A stretch of DNA of 19,269 bases from JAVKBW01 sp964352715. Its GTDB lineage: Bacteria > Pseudomonadota > Alphaproteobacteria > UBA8366 > Aestuariispiraceae. The notes beneath the pieces are model-generated. The model did no database searches. It was not told where the DNA came from and worked only from the letters and a program-made list of their open reading frames with translations. A program made the position numbers and the translations under genes. The stretch is taken from assembly GCA_964352715.1 (NCBI GenBank), contig CAYGSU010000074.1, positions 1 to 19,269 of the forward strand. The letters are read 5' to 3'. Positions 7,000-14,187 of the stretch are shown here, piece by piece (within the stretch, counting starts at the first letter, position 1; each line of letters begins with the position of its first letter).

Positions 7000-7908
7000 A
7001 TGGATGGCGCAGCGGAACAGCGGATACAGATAAAACGCCCGGTTACGTTATGGGATAGCGGAAAATCGCTAGGCGATACGGCCATCGACCATGCCGCCCT
7101 TGGTAATGAAGACACGCTGCTGAAAGCCTATGAACTGGTTCTGGACCAGGGTGTCTGCCTTGTTACCGACGCCCCTTGTACCGACGGCGCGGTGGTGGAT
7201 GTCGCCGCGTTATTCGGTCTGGTTTCGCCCTCGCCCTATGCCGATGACCCGGCCAAACCAATGCTGGAAAACATCCGGGTCGACCCGACCGTGCCGGTGA
7301 ATACCAGAAAGTCGGATTTTCTCGGGCCGCATACCGATACCTGCTGGCGCACCTCGCTGTCAGGCCTGATCTATCTGCATTGCCTGAAGACGCACGCCGA
7401 AGGGGGAGAGACATTGCTGGTTGACGGCTTCGCGGTGCTCAACCGGTTGCGCGACACCGATCCTGGCGCTTTCGACACATTATCAGAAACCCTGTTACCG
7501 TTCACAGCGAAGGTCGCCAACGGCGATGACTGGCGGGCACAGGGGCGAATTATCTCGCTGGATGCCGATGGCGATATCTGCGGTATCCGGTACAGCACCG
7601 GATCGATCGACGGGGATGCACTGGCTCGAATGGCGAATGATGCCATACGCGACGCGTTGAAAAAGCTCGAAATCCTGATGCTCGAAGAAACATTCTGGGT
7701 AAAGATATTGCTGCGTCCGGGCGACCTGCTGGTGGTCGATAACCACCGTGTACTGCATGGCCGCACCGCCTTCGATCCGACGGCCGGCGAGCGGCTTTTG
7801 CAGACCTGTTCAACCCGCCGCGACGACTTTCACAACCGCTACCGCCATCTGGCGCGTACGCTCGGCCGGGCCAACTGGAATGACGATCTGCTGCTGGGCG
7901 TGCTCTAG
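7000..7908 (+). CDS. TauD/TfdA-family Fe(II)/2-oxoglutarate dioxygenase, gamma-butyrobetaine-hydroxylase-like
   Basis: A 302-aa non-haem iron dioxygenase. The facial triad is complete: His111 and Asp113 in GPHTDTCWR and His253 in DNHRVLHGRTAF. Arg264 in GERLLQTC is the likely 2-oxoglutarate-binding arginine. The flanking sequence (PHTDTCWR, LHCLKTHAEGGETLLVDGF) resembles the gamma-butyrobetaine/trimethyllysine hydroxylase branch more than taurine dioxygenase, but the N-terminal DUF971-like domain of true GBBH is absent, so the substrate is open. AAGGGA sits seven bases before the ATG. It is the second gene of the operon with the quinone oxidoreductase. Its stop overlaps the convergent YczE-like gene by four bases. 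Confidence 0.88.
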   Translation: MDGAAEQRIQIKRPVTLWDSGKSLGDTAIDHAALGNEDTLLKAYELVLDQGVCLVTDAPCTDGAVVDVAALFGLVSPSPYADDPAKPMLENIRVDPTVPVNTRKSDFLGPHTDTCWRTSLSGLIYLHCLKTHAEGGETLLVDGFAVLNRLRDTDPGAFDTLSETLLPFTAKVANGDDWRAQGRIISLDADGDICGIRYSTGSIDGDALARMANDAIRDALKKLEILMLEETFWVKILLRPGDLLVVDNHRVLHGRTAFDPTAGERLLQTCSTRRDDFHNRYRHLARTLGRANWNDDLLLGVL

Positions 7909-8585
7909 GAAACAGCCTGGCGGTTGCCGAACAGCCGGATCAGGGCGAACAGGCAGACGGACATGGCCGGGCCGATCAGAAACGCGAACAATAGCGTGCC
8001 GAGCCCGACGATACCGCCCAGCCACCAACCGGCCAGCACCACCGTCACCTCGATGCCGCTTCTGACCCAGGCGATCGGCAGGTTGGTGATTTCCTGCAAC
8101 CCGGTCATCAGGCCGTCGCGCGGCCCCGGCCCGAGATTACAGATAAGGTAGATCGCCCCGCCAAGTCCCGTTACCAGAATGCCGGCCAGCGCCTGCAGCA
8201 CCTGCAGCCCGATGGAATCAGGTGTCGGGATATAGGGCAGCACATATTCCAGAATGGCGGCGATGATCACCGCGTTCAGAACCGTCCCGATACCCGGTAT
8301 GCGTTTCAGCGGAATCCACAGGGCCAGCACGCTGATGCTGACCACGAAGGTTGATTGCCCGAGCGACCAGCCGGTCACATTGCTGACGCCCTGGGCCAGC
8401 ACCGTCCAGGGACTGACGCCGGTATGCGCGGCAATAAGCAGCGCTTCGCCCAGCCCGAAAATGGTCAGTCCAACGACCAGAAACAGCATGGTCACCAGAC
8501 GCGGCCGGAAGTTCAGCGGCTTGTGCGAACTCCAGAACAGGGCCGGGATACCCTTGACGGACAAAAACGCCAGTTTCGGAAACAC
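7905..8585 (-). CDS. YczE/YyaS-type integral membrane protein
   Basis: A 226-aa membrane protein with about five hydrophobic segments. Family landmarks are the FGLGEALLIAAHTGVSPW stretch (residues ~43-60), GQS near 76, and the NLGPGPRDGLMTGL motif (~149-162). The function of this family is unknown; it is often called a permease without proof. The start is GTG at 8585, chosen because GAGGA lies nine bases upstream; this gives a roughly 30-residue N-terminal extension before the first membrane segment, and the internal ATG at residue 33 would be the alternative. Convergent with the dioxygenase, the two stop codons sharing a CTAG. Confidence 0.85.
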   Translation of the reverse strand: MFPKLAFLSVKGIPALFWSSHKPLNFRPRLVTMLFLVVGLTIFGLGEALLIAAHTGVSPWTVLAQGVSNVTGWSLGQSTFVVSISVLALWIPLKRIPGIGTVLNAVIIAAILEYVLPYIPTPDSIGLQVLQALAGILVTGLGGAIYLICNLGPGPRDGLMTGLQEITNLPIAWVRSGIEVTVVLAGWWLGGIVGLGTLLFAFLIGPAMSVCLFALIRLFGNRQAVS

Positions 8586-8710
8586 GATCGAAAATCCTCA
8601 GTAGCATTACAATATCCAGCATCGGGCCTGGTCCCTTTTACAGGGCGGCGCCTGCGCGTCGAGGCCGAAACCACCGCACAGTGCCGGATTACCGGAAGCT
8701 GAAACAGAAA

Positions 8711-8733
8711 AACAATGTCATGGTGACAATGTT
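8711..8733. promoter_or_regulatory. candidate operator between the YczE-like and aminotransferase genes
   Basis: A 23-base near-palindrome (9 of 11 pairs match) centred on GTCATGGTGAC, which also contains ACAATGT as a direct repeat. It lies midway in the 267-base divergent gap between the two gene starts. Apart from this, I see no ORF or strong promoter in the gap. Confidence 0.3.
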
Positions 8734-8852
8734 TCCCAAACCGAAAAGACATGATACTTGCCGGAAGACGGGAAAATTCTACAATCGCCCGGACGTTCCG
8801 AAGCCGTCACATTTAAACGGCATTTTCAGCAAATGGATACGGGGTTTCGACA

Positions 8853-9809
8853 ATGGCGGATGGCAGCACACAACGCAGAAACGAACGGGTGGTCTGGATC
8901 AACGGCACGTTTTTCCCGGAGAGCGATGGTATGCTTTCCTTCCGGGACGCCGGCTTCGTCTATGGCGACGCGGTGTTCGATACCGCCAGAACGTTCAACG
9001 GTGTCCCGTTCATGCTGGAGGAACATATCGACCGGTTGTTCAAGTCGCTGCGCTATGCCGGCATCGACCCCGGCTACGACAAGGCATCGCTGATTGCCGC
9101 CACACAGGAACTTATCGACCAGAACCGGCATCTGCTTGGCCCGCATGACGACTACTGGGTATCGCAGCGGATTTCCAGCGGTGTGCCGGCGCTCGACGGC
9201 GAACCGGCAGCACAGGAAGGTGCAACTGTGGTCATCGAATGCATGCCGCTGCCCCTGAAAGCCCGTGCGCCGATGTTCAACAGCGGCATTGATGCGGTGG
9301 TCGCCAGCGTGCGCCGGGTGCCGCCGGAAGCGCTGAGCCCGAATGCAAAAACAAATAACTACATGAACATGAAACTGGCGCAGCGTGAGGTGTCGGCCAT
9401 CGCGCCGGGGTCATGGGCGGTGCTGCTGGACCATAACGGTCATATCAGCGAGGGCGCCGGCTGCAACATGTTCGTCGTTGTCGACGGCACGGTCATCACG
9501 CCGCCAACCGAAACCGTGCTGCCGGGCATCAGCCGCCGGGTCGCTATCGATCTTTGCCATGAAGCCGGCATACCGTGCGAGGAACGGCCGATATCGCTGT
9601 ATGACGCCAAGATTGCCGATGAAGGGTTTTTCACCTCGACCAGCCTGTGCCTGTGTCCGTTGCGCAGCTTCAACGGGGCGCAATACCCGGCCAACCCCGG
9701 CCCGGTTACGCAAAAGCTAACCGACGCTTTCAAGGCGCGGGTCGGCATGGATTATGTCAATCAGTATCTGCACCATCTGACCGATGGTCCGGCAGATACA
9801 GGTATCTGA
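8853..9809 (+). CDS. class IV aminotransferase (branched-chain amino acid transaminase-like)
   Basis: PLP-dependent fold-type IV transaminase of 318 aa. Lys166 in SPNAKTNNYMNMK is the Schiff-base lysine, Glu199 in ISEGAGCNMF is the residue contacting the pyridine nitrogen, and TPPTETVLPGISRR (residues 215-228) is the phosphate loop. The N-terminus (SFRDAGFVYGDAVFDTAR) is as in BCAT, D-amino acid transaminase and aminodeoxychorismate lyase, and cannot settle which one it is. A BCAT/IlvE-like role is the best guess, but the symbol is left open. Only a weak ACGGGG precedes the ATG. A 50-base stem-loop follows right after the stop. Confidence 0.87.
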   Translation: MADGSTQRRNERVVWINGTFFPESDGMLSFRDAGFVYGDAVFDTARTFNGVPFMLEEHIDRLFKSLRYAGIDPGYDKASLIAATQELIDQNRHLLGPHDDYWVSQRISSGVPALDGEPAAQEGATVVIECMPLPLKARAPMFNSGIDAVVASVRRVPPEALSPNAKTNNYMNMKLAQREVSAIAPGSWAVLLDHNGHISEGAGCNMFVVVDGTVITPPTETVLPGISRRVAIDLCHEAGIPCEERPISLYDAKIADEGFFTSTSLCLCPLRSFNGAQYPANPGPVTQKLTDAFKARVGMDYVNQYLHHLTDGPADTGI

Positions 9810-9859
9810 TACCCGGTTGTCAGCCCGCCTCTGTTCTCGGGCTGACTTATCTCCGGGTA
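9810..9859. terminator. long interrupted stem-loop after the aminotransferase gene
   Basis: TACCCGG (9810-9816) pairs with CCGGGTA (9853-9859), and inside it GTCAGCCCG (9819-9827) pairs with CGGGCTGAC (9838-9846) around a 10-base loop. All 16 pairs are perfect, separated by an internal loop of 2 and 6 bases. It begins one base after the stop codon. No U-tract follows, so it is either a weak terminator or a 3'-end stabilising structure. Confidence 0.5.
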
Positions 9860-9881
9860 GATCGTGTCTGCGTAATGGGGG

Positions 9882-10049
9882 CTAGGTTGCGCCTAGCCGC
9901 ATCATTTCGTCTTTCAACTGCAATTTTTCTCGTTTTATTGTGTGCAGAAGCTCTTCATCGGGCATTGGGCGGTTCTCTTCGTCCTCAAGCTTGCGTTCAA
10001 GTTCAACATGCTTGGTTTTCAACGCTTCGACGCGAGTTTCTACAGTCAT
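9882..10049 (-). CDS. YdcH/DUF465 family small protein
   Basis: A 55-aa, almost wholly helical, charged protein with the DUF465 pattern: VEALKTKHVELERKLEDEEN, then a PMPDEELLHTIKREKLQLKDEM helix with the conserved LKxEKLxLKDE-like block. Function is unknown; it likely forms a helical hairpin or coiled coil. The ATG at 10049 is chosen because GGAGG sits seven bases upstream; an in-frame TTG 18 bases earlier would place that Shine-Dalgarno inside the gene. A perfect GCTAGG/CCTAGC inverted repeat (9881-9897) covers its 3' end. Confidence 0.85.
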   Translation of the reverse strand: MTVETRVEALKTKHVELERKLEDEENRPMPDEELLHTIKREKLQLKDEMMRLGAT

Positions 10050-10108
10050 GGTTATACCTCCGCTCAATTTCTATCGGTAGGTCCAACCGGCGGCCTGTGC
10101 GCATGACG

Positions 10109-10179
10109 CAGTCAGGATTTGACTGTCGCGCCGGGCCGCTAGGTCGACCCGGTCCCGCGCGGCTCTTTCGCACGCGGGA
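10109..10179. other. tandem hairpins upstream of ubiX
   Basis: In the 189-base divergent gap between the YdcH-like gene and ubiX, three inverted repeats follow each other: CAGTCA/TGACTG (10109-10125, 5-base loop), CCGGG/CCCGG (about 10131-10152) and TCCCGCG/CGCGGGA (10153-10179, 13-base loop). None has a U-tract. They may be a structured ubiX leader or binding sites; nothing identifies them. Confidence 0.3.
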
Positions 10180-10238
10180 TAGCTATGGTAACGCATCCAT
10201 GACAGATGTGAAGCAATGATTGCAGAAAAAAGCAGCCG

Positions 10239-10835
10239 ATGAACGATTCGTTACCAAGGTCTGAATCACCGCCGAACGGACGCCGGCGTATTATCGTAGG
10301 CATTACGGGTGCTTCCGGTGTGATCTACGGAATTCGGCTGCTTGAACGCTTGCGCGATGCCGATGTGGAAACCCATCTGATCATCTCGAAAGCCGGTGAA
10401 ATGACCCTGGCTTACGAATCGGAACTGAAACCGAAAGACGTAAAAGCCCTTGCATCGGTGTCGCATGCGATCGGCGATGTCGGTGCGGCGTGTTCCAGCG
10501 GCTCCTTTGCCTCGGCCGGCATGATCATCGCGCCCTGTTCAATGCGCAGTCTTGCGGAAATCGCCACGGGGGTAACCACCAGCCTGCTGACCCGCTCTGC
10601 CGATGTGGTGCTGAAGGAACGCCGTCGCCTGGTGCTGATGGTGCGCGAAACGCCGCTGACCAACGTGCATCTGCGCAATATGCTGACCGTATCGGAAATG
10701 GGGGGAATCATTGCGCCGCCGGTCCCGGCCTTCTACGCTGACCCCGAAAGCATCGACGATCTGGTCGAACATTCGGTCGGGCGGGTCCTCGACCTTTTCG
10801 ATATCGATACAGGACAATTGAAACGCTGGTCTTGA
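10239..10835 (+). CDS. ubiX: flavin prenyltransferase UbiX
   Basis: Makes prenylated FMN from FMN and dimethylallyl phosphate, the cofactor of UbiD-type decarboxylases in ubiquinone synthesis (198 aa). The flavin-binding GITGASGVIYG (residues 21-31) and the strongly conserved block ACSSGSF through GMIIAPCSMRSLAEIA (84-109) are present, followed by ADVVLKERRRLVL and RETPLTNVHLRNML (121-149). The N-terminus is about 15 residues longer than usual, and no clear Shine-Dalgarno precedes the ATG. No ubiD lies in the window. It stands 75 bases before pyk on the same strand. Confidence 0.94.
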   Translation: MNDSLPRSESPPNGRRRIIVGITGASGVIYGIRLLERLRDADVETHLIISKAGEMTLAYESELKPKDVKALASVSHAIGDVGAACSSGSFASAGMIIAPCSMRSLAEIATGVTTSLLTRSADVVLKERRRLVLMVRETPLTNVHLRNMLTVSEMGGIIAPPVPAFYADPESIDDLVEHSVGRVLDLFDIDTGQLKRWS

Positions 10836-10868
10836 CCCGTCATCGACCGGCAACCGAAGCAGGCTAGA

Positions 10869-10913
10869 ATGAGCAAAACGCCCAAGCGCCAAGGGGAAAG
10901 AACCGCGCCATGA
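10869..10913 (+). CDS. possible 14-codon upstream ORF overlapping the pyk start
   Basis: ATG at 10869 opens a 14-codon frame (MSKTPKRQGERTAP) whose TGA overlaps the pyk ATG as ATGA. A weak AGG lies about six bases upstream. The best purine-rich element for pyk (AAGGGG, 10891-10896) is inside this frame and 13 bases from the pyk ATG, too far for optimal initiation, so coupling by re-initiation is conceivable. It may equally be chance. Confidence 0.25.
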   Translation: MSKTPKRQGERTAP

Positions 10914-12337
10914 TGAAACGCAAGCACCGCACCAAGATCGTCGCCACACTGGGGCCGGCGACATCATCGGCGGAAGCGATTGAAAACCTGTTCACGACCG
11001 GGGTCGATGTCTTCCGTCTGAACTTCTCGCATGGCAGCCACGAAGATCACCGCAAGAACTACAACACGATCCGCGATCTGGAAAACCGCATGGGCCGGCC
11101 GATTGCCGTGATGATGGACCTGCAGGGGCCGAAATTGCGCGTCGGCGTTTTCAAGGATGGCCCTGTTCAGTTGGAAAAGGGTGCGAAATTCCGCCTCGAC
11201 ATGAAAGACGAACCGGGCGACGTCAGTCGCGTTACCCTGCCCCATCCCGAAATCTTCCAGGCGCTGGAACCGGGAACCGACCTGCTGCTTGACGACGGGA
11301 ACCTGCGCCTGCGCGTTACCGCCTGCGGGCCGGAACATGCCGATACGGTGGTCGAGGTCGGCGGCAAGCTGTCGGAACGCAAGGGCGTCAACGTGCCGGG
11401 TGTCGTGCTGCCTCTGTCACCGCTGACCGCAAAGGACCGGAAGGATCTTGCCTTCGGTCTTGAACTGGGCGCCGACTGGGTGGCCCTGTCCTTCGTGCAG
11501 CGCCCGGAAGATATTCGCGAGGCGCGCGCGCTGATCGGCGACAAGGCCGGCATTCTGGCCAAGCTGGAGAAACCGAAAGCTATCGACAAGCTGGAGGAGA
11601 TCGTCGACCTGTCGGATGCGATCATGGTTGCGCGCGGCGATCTGGGCGTTGAAATGCCGGCGGAAGACGTGCCGGTGATCCAGCGCCGGATCATCCAGGT
11701 CTGCCGCCAGTACGGCAAACCGGTTGTCGTCGCGACACAGATGCTGGATTCGATGATCGAACGGCCGGTGCCGACACGGGCCGAAGCGTCAGATGTCGCC
11801 AACGCGGTCTATGAAGGCGCGGATGCGGTGATGCTGTCGGGCGAAACGGCGGCGGGCAAGTATCCGATGGAAGCGGTTACCATCATGAACCGCATCATCG
11901 AACGCGTGCAGGACGATCCGCAATACGCCACCAATCTGGAATCGCAGGGGTTTCCGGCAGGCGATTCAACCCCGGACGCGATCAGTGCGGCGGTTGCGAC
12001 CGTGGCGCAGGCGATATCGCCGGCGGCCATCATCACCTATACCACATCCGGGTCCACCGCTTACCGGATTGCAAGGGAACGGCCGGAATACCCGATCATC
12101 AGCCTGACACCACGCCTGGAAACCGCCCGCCGGCTCTGCATCGTATGGGGCATCCATTCGGCGCGCACGCCGGATGCGTACAATCTGGACGACATGGTCG
12201 ATATCGCAACCCACCAGGCCCGGATCGACGGGTTCGCCCAGCCGGATGACCGGGTGGTGATTTCCGCCGGCGTTCCCTTCGGCACACCAGGCAAAACCAA
12301 CCTGTTGCGGATCGCCCGGATCATGTCGGACTCCTAA
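10910..12337 (+). CDS. pyk: pyruvate kinase
   Basis: Cytoplasmic glycolytic enzyme converting phosphoenolpyruvate and ADP to pyruvate and ATP (475 aa, full length). Conserved elements: KIVATLGPA (residues 9-17), RLNFSHG (36-42), MDLQGPKLR (69-77), the catalytic Lys218 in AKLEKPKAI, metal and substrate site ARGDLGVE (241-248), ATQMLDSM (275-282), PTRAEASDVANAVYEGADAV (288-307) and the C-terminal regulatory domain from about residue 350. A second ATG follows directly at 10913. The spacing to AAGGGG is long, and an upstream short ORF overlaps the start codon. Confidence 0.97.
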   Translation: MMKRKHRTKIVATLGPATSSAEAIENLFTTGVDVFRLNFSHGSHEDHRKNYNTIRDLENRMGRPIAVMMDLQGPKLRVGVFKDGPVQLEKGAKFRLDMKDEPGDVSRVTLPHPEIFQALEPGTDLLLDDGNLRLRVTACGPEHADTVVEVGGKLSERKGVNVPGVVLPLSPLTAKDRKDLAFGLELGADWVALSFVQRPEDIREARALIGDKAGILAKLEKPKAIDKLEEIVDLSDAIMVARGDLGVEMPAEDVPVIQRRIIQVCRQYGKPVVVATQMLDSMIERPVPTRAEASDVANAVYEGADAVMLSGETAAGKYPMEAVTIMNRIIERVQDDPQYATNLESQGFPAGDSTPDAISAAVATVAQAISPAAIITYTTSGSTAYRIARERPEYPIISLTPRLETARRLCIVWGIHSARTPDAYNLDDMVDIATHQARIDGFAQPDDRVVISAGVPFGTPGKTNLLRIARIMSDS

Positions 12338-12413
12338 GCCTTGCCGTAACGTGTTGACGTGACAAACATACATTGTTCACGGATCCCGCAGGACATATCG
12401 ATTTTCAGGTATC

Positions 12414-12896
12414 ATGAAGACCTACATAAGATACTTCCACGGTGACGAAATCTACCCTGTTCTGGACAGTCCCGGCCGGGCTTTTTTCGACTACTGGAAC
12501 GAATTGAGGCAGGATCGCGCCTATCCCGGGAAATCGGAATTCGACCCGATGCGGGTAGCAGCCGCCCTTCCCGGCATTCAGATTGTCGAACGCGAGAATG
12601 GACCGGTTGAATTCAGGTACAGGCTGGTCGGTACGCGCGAGGTTGAGGCGCGGGGCTGGAACCCGACCGGATATTCGGTTGCGGAAGGCTTTGCCGGTCC
12701 GACACCCGAAATCGTGCTCAAACATTACCGGATGACGGTTGAATCCGCTAAACCCCTTTGCGTTGCCGGCGTATTTCTCAAGCAAAGCAATATCTGGACC
12801 GAAGTCATTGCCCTGTTCTTGCCAATGGCCGGAGCGGCCGATGACCTTAGGTATGTGTTTACCTATACGTATCTTTTGCCGGTTCTGACCCGGTAA
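12414..12896 (+). CDS. PAS domain protein (PAS_5 family)
   Basis: A 160-aa single-domain protein. The arrangement FFDYWNELR (residues 24-32), then FDPMRVAAALPGIQIVE (43-59), then YRLVGTREVEARG (69-81), WNPTG and a C-terminal strand pair matches PAS_5 proteins, found in many copies in Rhodospirillales and their relatives. There is no output domain, so it may act as a stand-alone sensor or partner protein; the ligand is unknown. AGG lies five bases ahead of the ATG. It follows pyk by 76 bases with no clear terminator between them. Confidence 0.82.
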   Translation: MKTYIRYFHGDEIYPVLDSPGRAFFDYWNELRQDRAYPGKSEFDPMRVAAALPGIQIVERENGPVEFRYRLVGTREVEARGWNPTGYSVAEGFAGPTPEIVLKHYRMTVESAKPLCVAGVFLKQSNIWTEVIALFLPMAGAADDLRYVFTYTYLLPVLTR

Positions 12897-12989
12897 TAAG
12901 TCCGGTAGGGATATCGGCTTTTTGATCGGGTAAGTCGGTTGTGGCAGGATACTCGACGTTAGGTTCGGTCAAGCGAAAGATTGGCGACC

Positions 12990-13187
12990 ATGATCTGGCC
13001 CCTCGAATTCCTGCTGTTCCTGATCGGCTTTTCCGTATCCGCGTTCGTGATCCGGTTCCTGTCATCGACCGTCTCGAAACCCGGTAGTATCGATGGACTG
13101 ACGCATCTCTGGGGTGACGACATCGTCCTCAGCGTAAAAGTCGGGCTGGTGCCCGCCACGGCCATGACGGTCCTGACGAATATCTGA
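12990..13187 (+). CDS. hypothetical small membrane protein (doubtful)
   Basis: In the 312-base gap between the PAS gene and the PhyH gene, an ATG at 12990 opens 65 codons. The first ~23 residues (PLEFLLFLIGFSVSAFVIRF) make one clear membrane helix; the rest is a short polar tail with a mildly hydrophobic end. There is no good Shine-Dalgarno and I recognise no family. An in-frame TTG at 12981 is an alternative start. Competing minus-strand frames look less protein-like. Otherwise I see nothing in this gap. Confidence 0.3.
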   Translation: MIWPLEFLLFLIGFSVSAFVIRFLSSTVSKPGSIDGLTHLWGDDIVLSVKVGLVPATAMTVLTNI

Positions 13188-13208
13188 CCGGGTTTCGTTC
13201 GAAAATTT

Positions 13209-14027
13209 CTATTGCAGCAGCGCCATCGGGCTGCCGACATCGACGACGCCGATGCCGGAATGCGCCTTGTAACCCAACAGTTCCTGCACCCTGACCGGCA
13301 TGGCTTTGACAGAATCCAACGGCACGGTCAGAAACATGTTTTCCTCGGTGCGCAGCCAGCCGACGACATAGCCCAGAAACATGCCGCGCCGGCGCTTGTC
13401 TTGTGTCGTGTTCGCACCGCCGCCATGCAGGGTCGAGCCGAGATAGAACAGGGCCGACCCCGCCGGCATTTCCGCCTGCAGAATTTCCGACGGTTCCGGT
13501 TGCCGGTCAGGCACCCAGAGATGGCTGCCGGGCACAACCTGCGTCGCGCCGTTTTCCCTCGTGAAGTCGGATAGCGCATACATCGCCTCGACCTGCAGAA
13601 GCGGTCTTGGCGCTGGAAAGAACGCCCAGGCATCTTCGTCGCGGTGAATGGCCTGTACCTTTTCTCCGGGGTGGATTTCGATAAGCTGCGCGGTATTGAG
13701 CAGGTAATCCTCGCAATTGGGTTTCAGCAGAATATCGGCGACATCCGGCAGCAGCGGCACCTGCATGATCTCAAGAAACGCCGCCGATTTCGCGGGCAGC
13801 CCGTCGAACCGGACGGTCAGGGAGCCGTAGAAGTCGACATACCGGTCACTGGTCGGATTACGCAGGCCGGTGCCGAGAGTTTCGACAAACCGGTCGAAAT
13901 CGGCGTTCAGCGTGGCGAAGGCATCCGCCGGGGCCGCGTTTTCCACCACCACCGCACCGTCGCGCTGAAGTATGGCGCTGACCTCTTCGGCCGTCGCAAT
14001 GGCGCCGTCGACATGTTCAAGACCCAT
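13209..14027 (-). CDS. phytanoyl-CoA dioxygenase (PhyH) family protein
   Basis: Fe(II)/2-oxoglutarate-dependent oxygenase of 272 aa; the substrate is unknown. The iron triad is His128 and Asp130 in AIHRDED and His201 in STLHGGGAN. Between them VVPGSHLW (165-171) and the PAGSALFYLGS strand (188-198) are typical of PhyH proteins, and one of Arg212-214 probably binds 2-oxoglutarate. The frame extends 13 codons further upstream, but ATG 14027 has GAGGAGG five bases before it and is chosen. Divergent from the dehalogenase gene across 160 bases. Confidence 0.9.
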   Translation of the reverse strand: MGLEHVDGAIATAEEVSAILQRDGAVVVENAAPADAFATLNADFDRFVETLGTGLRNPTSDRYVDFYGSLTVRFDGLPAKSAAFLEIMQVPLLPDVADILLKPNCEDYLLNTAQLIEIHPGEKVQAIHRDEDAWAFFPAPRPLLQVEAMYALSDFTRENGATQVVPGSHLWVPDRQPEPSEILQAEMPAGSALFYLGSTLHGGGANTTQDKRRRGMFLGYVVGWLRTEENMFLTVPLDSVKAMPVRVQELLGYKAHSGIGVVDVGSPMALLQ

Positions 14028-14052
14028 TACCGCCTCCTCAACCGCTTTGATG

Positions 14053-14065
14053 TGTGCATTGCACA
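14053..14065. promoter_or_regulatory. candidate operator upstream of the PhyH gene
   Basis: TGTGCATTGCACA is a perfect palindrome (six pairs around a central T), 26 bases before the PhyH start in the divergent gap. It is short and unsupported by a second copy. Confidence 0.25.
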
Positions 14066-14187
14066 ACGATGCGCATCAGCGCTTGGCTCGTCAATCCCCG
14101 GTGCGGAAAATGCGCATATCCTGTTTGCCTTTGATCCGGTCTGCGCAGTAGGGTGCCGCCGACACGGAAAAACGCGGGAACACAGCC

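Noticed and set aside
9647..10219. A 190-codon plus-strand frame crossing the aminotransferase end and the YdcH-like gene
   Set aside because: It overlaps two well-supported genes and crosses a strong stem-loop; the sequence resembles no protein family.
14028..14066. A 13-codon longer start for the PhyH gene
   Set aside because: The ideal Shine-Dalgarno GAGGAGG would lie inside the gene; the shorter start uses it.
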